DNA of 64,000 nucleotides from Aricia agestis (taxonomy: Eukaryota; Arthropoda; Insecta; Lepidoptera; Lycaenidae): the NCBI RefSeq assembly GCF_905147365.1, contig NC_056407.1:15793980-15857979 (forward strand). The letters are read 5' to 3'. Below the pieces are notes generated by a model, which did no database searches, had not been told where the DNA came from, and worked only from the letters and a program-made list of their open reading frames with translations. Shown piece after piece: positions 59,340-64,000 of this stretch. Numbering within the stretch: the first letter of the stretch is position 1; the number at the start of each line of letters is the position of its first letter. A program made the translations under genes and the position numbers.

Positions 59340-60436
59340 TCATAATATTAATACGCGAACGAAAAACTTTGTAACCCTTTTTACGAAAAATGGGGAAACG
59401 TAAGTGCATGAAATTTTGCACAGTTATAGTTTATGTGGTGAAGGAGTGCATCGAACTAATATTATTTTGAAATTATGCTTTTATCGTACATTTTTTTAAC
59501 AAATAAATATTACACACACTACAACACCCACACACACATGAGAAATGACAGATTTTTGAGTGACATGCCTATGCATAGGAATTGTACTCTTTTATTTATG
59601 ACTAGCTGTTGCCCGCGACTTCGTCCGCGTGGACTTCAGTTTATAGCGCGCGATGTCAACAAAATTGGTGTCAAAAGCTTTTATAAAAAAAACCCTGGTA
59701 CCCCTTAAATCAAAACAGCTGTGCAGTGTGCACATATTTCATTTTTTAAAATTAAACTTTATATTTTATGCCAAATTTTAAAGCTTATTTAGCCCCCAAT
59801 TACACAACTTTACCCATAAACTATTTATCATTGAAAGGTTTAAGGTTACGTCACTGTATATAATATAAAGTACTGACTTATTAAATAAAAAGAAATAACA
59901 ATCGAAAATAATTGAAACCCGAATGTAAGATGATACCACCTCTTATAGAAAGATGTTGGGCAAGCGTTAGCGCGATGTAAGAGACGCACGGCGCCATCTA
60001 GTATGAATTTTTGGAACTAACTTAATTTGAACAAATTTTCGTATTTTCACCCCCTTACAACCCTTTTTTCCAGTAAAAAAGTAGCCTATGTCCTTTCTCA
60101 GGCTTTAGACTATCTGTATACAAAATTTCATTACAATCGGTTCGGTAGTTTTGGCGTGAAAGCGAGACAGACAGACAGACAGACAGAGATACTTTCGCAT
60201 TTATAATATTAGTATAGATTGAAGTCTGTTGACAAATTGAAAATGGATTATAGTTTTTCTATTGAATTTTAGCTACTATTAGACAATGCTTCTTACATGG
60301 CCAGTCTGAGATCAGCTAAGTCCCAGAGACAAGACTTGAAAAAAAATTATAAAGTCAATATTTTTTACAAAATATAGGTAGTAGTCCTAATGTCGTTTAA
60401 ACTAAGGTCGAATTTCGACCATTGGGCGATTTCTAG
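59340..60436 (+). mobile_element. Family-2 Helitron split by a nested Helitron
   Basis: It starts TCATAATATTAATACGCGAA and ends GGTCGAATTTCGACC-spacer-CTAG before T. Removing the nested 617 bp leaves 480 bp, matching the intact copy at 30536. Confidence 0.8.
59602..60218 (-). mobile_element. Single-module Helitron nested in family 2
   Basis: On the minus strand TCTATACTAATATTATAAAT to GGGCAACAGCTAG, 617 bp, equal to the right-hand module of the composite Helitrons without SINE or hairpin. The target corresponds to TTTATG(G/A)|TTGAAGTC, intact at about 30058 and 30790. Confidence 0.8.
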
Positions 60437-61210
60437 TTCATTTAAAGCCTTGATGCACTATATATGTTCAAATTGTAATTTTCCATCTTTTTAGTAAAAT
60501 ATGGCCCCGTGCGAGTTTCTTACGCCAGTTCTTCTCGCCGGGTTAGTTCCCCAAACCGGTGGCAGGCAACTTAGTTACGACGTCCGGAAAGAATTTTGTA
60601 AAAAATTACTCTGAATAAAAATTATTTTGATTTTGAGAAGAAGGATGTCGTGATCTACGGTGTTGACAGCGTTGCTGAAGTTTATGATCGTACGGTCCGA
60701 GTAAAGTTTGGAGTTGAAGTTCGTCGCGAGTGGTCGCGGGGCGCGCTGACACGATGGTATTCTCCCTCGGATGTGGGTAGTATCTAGTTCTCGACATGCC
60801 TACTAGATGGCGCAGCAGGCATGTCCTTACCATAAACCTATGGTCCTTACTGTGCATGTTCAAAATTTTAAAATAGGTTTTTGTTTGACTTTTCACATCT
60901 CCATTGCAACAAAATATATCTAATTAATAAGGCACACTTCGTACCTATGCGCTACGTCAAGAAGGAGATAACTTTGTTATAATACCCTCTTTGACAATAG
61001 GGATTATTGCGCGAAGGTCGGAGCTGCAGTCGAGGGCGCGCCCGGGCACTACCAGCACATACAGTAAAAAATCTGACATGTTGTAAAATATGTCTTAACA
61101 GAATATTGACATAAAAGTTGCCAAACGTTAAACAAAACTTTTTGTTTACTCTCTGTGCTGGTGCTGCCGTCGGGCGTGACAACTTTGCAGTGATTAATGA
61201 TTATATTCTA
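60437..61210. other. Mixed repeat-like DNA
   Basis: At 60497-60640 TTCTTCTCGCCGGGTTAGTT and AACCGGTGGCAGGC resemble 3' ends of LINEs common in Lepidoptera. The rest is unassigned. Confidence 0.35.
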
Positions 61211-61417
61211 CTAGATGGCTCCCACAACTCCGTTGCGCCAAAATTGGTTTATGGCGCAGGAACTGTCCAATTTTCCGCAACAAAAACTATCCTAGTTCCT
61301 TTCCTGAGATTCAAAGTATCTCCGTACCAAATTTCATCAAAATCGGTTCAGCGGTTTAAGCATGAAGAGTTTACATATTGACAGATTACACTTTAGTTTG
61401 TGTAATATTAGTATGGA
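61211..61417 (-). mobile_element. Short 207-bp Helitron-like element
   Basis: Minus strand TCCATACTAATATTACACAA at the right and, at the left, CAACGGAGTTGTGGGAGCCATCTAG with a CAACGGAGTTG stem before CTAG, flanked by A and T. Confidence 0.6.
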
Positions 61418-61531
61418 ATAGGCAATTTTAGGCTCGAAATACATAACCGCGACACCACAACGGCGATGTTGGCGAAACTAGGTATTTATTTTTTAAATGT
61501 GAGTTTGGAATGATTTGGCCTCCCATTGTGG

Positions 61532-61585
61532 CGGTGCGATGCCTCAATACGGTGCGATGCCTCAATGCGGTGCGATGCCTCAATG
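61532..61585 (+). repeat. Three tandem copies of an 18-bp unit
   Basis: CGGTGCGATGCCTCAAT(A/G) three times in a row. Confidence 0.9.
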
Positions 61586-61903
61586 TGTTTATATTATCTA
61601 TTAAAAAATTTCTATTGATAGACATTAGACATTTTTTTCGGGTAGATGTGCAAAAAAGTCAAGACGTTTTTTAAACAGTAATTTAATTTAAAAATAGAAA
61701 TAATTGAAATTTAACAGCAAAAAAAACATTATAATGTTTTAATTAAAGTGAACATCTTACCTACCAGTGCAATAGTCTCCTATATTTTTCAAGATTTTTA
61801 ACATCAACAACCACTATCAACCATCACTTGCACTATCACCCACTGACTTGTAACTACAATAGTTCTGTCAGAATGGAATCCATCAAAAAATTTATACGTG
61901 GGA

Positions 61904-62199
61904 GAGCCATGCTTCGGCACGAATGGGCCGGCTCGACCGTTCTCACAGAAAACCGGCGTGAAACAGCGCTTGCGCTGTGTTTCGCCGAGTGAGTGAGTTT
62001 ATCGGAGGCCCAATCCCCTACCCTATTCCCTTCCCTTCCCATCCCTACCCTCCCCTATTCCCTCTTGAAAGGCCGGCAACGCACCTGCAGCTCCTCTGAA
62101 GCTGCGAGTGTCCATGGGCGACGGAAGTTGCTTTCCATCAGGTGACCCGTTTGCTCGTTTGCCCCCTTATTTCATAAAAAAAAAACAAAAAAAAAAAAA
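61904..62199 (+). mobile_element. SINE, second copy
   Basis: Same family as 19683-19994, with a 14-bp shorter head (the GGATAAATACCAC part is absent), the same 3' tail and a 25-nt A-rich end containing one C. Confidence 0.75.
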
Positions 62200-62205
62200 C
62201 AGTCC

Positions 62206-62600
62206 TTGGAAGAAATGACTGTTATGTTTCAATCACGAATGGAAGCCTTCCAGCAGGATCTTCAGTCTGCAACTGATAATGGCACAGGTCCTGCCGACAA
62301 ACTCAGTAGAGAATTCTACTCATTCAAAGCCTTTGTTGTAAGTTCTCTTCAAACTTTACAATCACAAGTGCAAATGCTGCATGATCTGAATGATCATATG
62401 GAGATGAGAAGTCGAAGAAAAATTCTATTACTTCATGGTGTACCAGAAGGCAGCAGTGATGTTCTTGTTTCTGTTTCCAATATTATTAAAAACCATCTGA
62501 AGCCAACTTGATCTTGACTCTTCATGCATAAAACATTGTAATAGACTTGGTAAGCAAAACAAAGATAAGCCCAGACCTATACTGGTAAAGTTCAAGGAGA
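62206..62600 (+). pseudogene. Retrotransposon ORF1-like coiled-coil remnant
   Basis: A heptad-like region (EEMTVMFQSRMEAFQQDLQ, LQTLQSQVQMLHDLNDHMEM) leads into RSRRKILLLHGVPEGSSD and, after a stop and shift, CIKHCNRLGK and KPRPILVKF. This is the ORF1-type RNA-binding protein arrangement found in insect LINEs. It is cut at about 62600 by unrelated sequence. Confidence 0.65.
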
Positions 62601-63522
62601 TTTTTTTTATTTTTATTTATTTAAGTAATACAAATTATAACTTATGTCTAATTGAGAGTGTACCATAAACCTGCAAGGTTTGTCTGGTACAGCTTAGAAA
62701 GTTCACCACGCGCAACATTTTATCACTATAATCTAGTAAGAAACTAATAAACAAATAAACTTATCCAATAATCTATTGACTAAAGTTATTCATCCTTCAC
62801 GGGGAAGTACAGCTAATAACAAATATAGTGTAGTATAAACTAAATATGATGTATTTTTGCAGTTGCAAATAAAAACATTATTACAATTTAATTTGCTAAA
62901 CTACATCACTTATCAGTAAGTATAACAATATAGTGTCAGCTGTGAACTGCGGACTGCGACTGGACCGGTTTTTGTCGTAAGCATCGACCCTTCACATACA
63001 GAATGTTATCATTACTTTGTGTACACACTGATTTATTGGTTTTATTTTAAATGTAATACTCGTATTAACAGAATATTAATACATCTATCATTTTAGGATA
63101 TGGTTAGCTGTTGTTAGGTACACGAGCAGTTATTATGCTATGTACCCTAGCCCTACGATACAATATTATATCTTGGGGTCGGTAGATTGCTCATACCACT
63201 AGGGTGCATGCATGGATGTATACCATAATAATATTATATAAATTCACCGAGTATTAATGAACTGATCTTCTCCCCCTTTTTAATTTTTATGATCATGTGT
63301 TACAAGTTATTTTTATGTATTGTTGCCACTTTTAAATAAAAAGGTATTTATACCCTATTGCACCCTAGCCCTGCGACATAAAATAATATCTTGGGATCGG
63401 TCGATGACTCATACCACTAGGGTGCATGCGTATTGTATATAGTATGTACTATCAGTATATAATATAGATAGTGAAGCCAAAAAAGACCACAATTAACATA
63501 ATATTATGTTAATTTTGGTCCT
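62601..63522. repeat. Repeat-like AT-rich DNA with a duplicated block
   Basis: 63147-63231 and 63362-63435 are imperfect direct copies built around CATACCACTAGGGTGCATGC. ACATAATATTATGT inside a perfect 24-bp palindrome lies at 63491-63514. No gene. Confidence 0.45.
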
Positions 63523-63984
63523 TCACAGCCTCACCATAATATCATAGTAATAGTTTTTTAATAATAATTTTCTATTATTATTTTCTTTAAATTTACTTTT
63601 TACACTTTGTGGGATGCTATTTATTAGAGATGGTAGCAAATATTCCACAGTTCTTTTGCCATAGTAATTTTTAAATTTCGGTATTTCAAATATGCCATCA
63701 GATACTTTTCTAGTCGTACATCTGTGATATGTAGGCATCAGTAGATTTTTATTTAAATACTGTTCACATAGTAATAATAGTTTAAATTTTTCAAAAATAG
63801 GTAATACCTTACATAACTTAAATAAGTATGAGGTATCATCGTACTTGTGTCTTAATTTTGATGGTATTATTGTTTTTAAGAGTCTTAATTGTAACTTATA
63901 TACTCTGTTTAAGTAGGTGTTAAATGTTCTCCCATAACTTGTTAACCCGTAGGAGATAACTGACTCTGCTAGGGCCACATACAT
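63523..63984 (-). pseudogene. LINE reverse transcriptase C-terminal region, continues outside window
   Basis: It encodes YVALAESVISYGLTSYGRTF, LQLRLLKTIIPSKLRH, LPIFEKFKLLLLCEQYLN and GKRTVEYLLPSLINSIPQSV, the region after the catalytic domain of CR1/Jockey-type LINEs, ending at a stop. The frame is open to the window edge, so the element may be longer and intact beyond it. Confidence 0.75.
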
Positions 63985-64000
63985 ATTTAATAAGATGCGG

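Overview
The window is nuclear DNA from an insect, almost certainly a moth or butterfly (Lepidoptera). Two things point there: a GC-rich, intron-split host gene recognisable as Mediator subunit 16, and a very dense population of transposable elements of kinds I know as common in Lepidoptera (several short non-autonomous Helitron families, SINEs sharing a 3' tail with a LINE, RTE-type LINEs, foldback MITEs). No prokaryotic or organellar features were seen. The species cannot be named from the sequence alone.

Layout. Positions 1-23279 hold the 3' part of MED16 on the + strand: eleven exons (GC-rich, Ala/Gly-rich) split by introns of 69 nt to more than 8 kb, ending with a cysteine-rich tail and a TAA at 23277-23279; AATAAA signals follow at about 23452. 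Its introns carry most of the mobile DNA of this half: two inverted composite Helitrons (2930-4669 and 4762-6383), a U2 snRNA pseudogene fragment, LINE pieces, a small Myb/SANT-like (zeste-type) gene on the opposite strand (10407-10622), foldback MITEs, SINEs and a 1.46-kb hAT-like element with an 8-bp target duplication. From 23.5 to 31.6 kb the DNA is nearly all repeats: more composite Helitrons, a 587-bp tandem duplication, a (TCTG)n/(TCCG)n tract, a second Helitron family with a clear 3' hairpin, and an ATCGAT-rich minisatellite.

Positions 31958-35078 are a palindromic MITE split by a 2.66-kb LTR retrotransposon with 156-bp LTRs, primer binding site, polypurine tract and CATG target duplication. 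It keeps gag and protease but has lost most of pol. From 36 to 44.2 kb lies a second host locus on the + strand. Three coding exons (41382-42031) encode a Pro/Ala/Tyr-rich tail of a protein I could not identify, followed by a long 3' UTR. Then come a TE-derived protein remnant, a decayed Ty3/gypsy element (45788-50547) with a 5' LTR fused to gag and a MITE in its integrase, a Tc1-like transposon (51301-52848), two truncated RTE LINEs, Helitrons, CR1/Jockey-type LINE fragments, a perfect 33-bp hairpin and a LINE tail leaving the window at 63984.

What stands out is nesting that can be read exactly. Several insertions can be reversed on paper because an empty paralogous site, or the second arm of a palindrome, is present in the same window. 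The most unusual unit is a 1.6-1.7-kb composite Helitron found four times. It carries a captured tRNA-derived SINE fragment, an inverted internal Helitron 3' end and a GC-rich hairpin, and it has moved as one unit between A and T.
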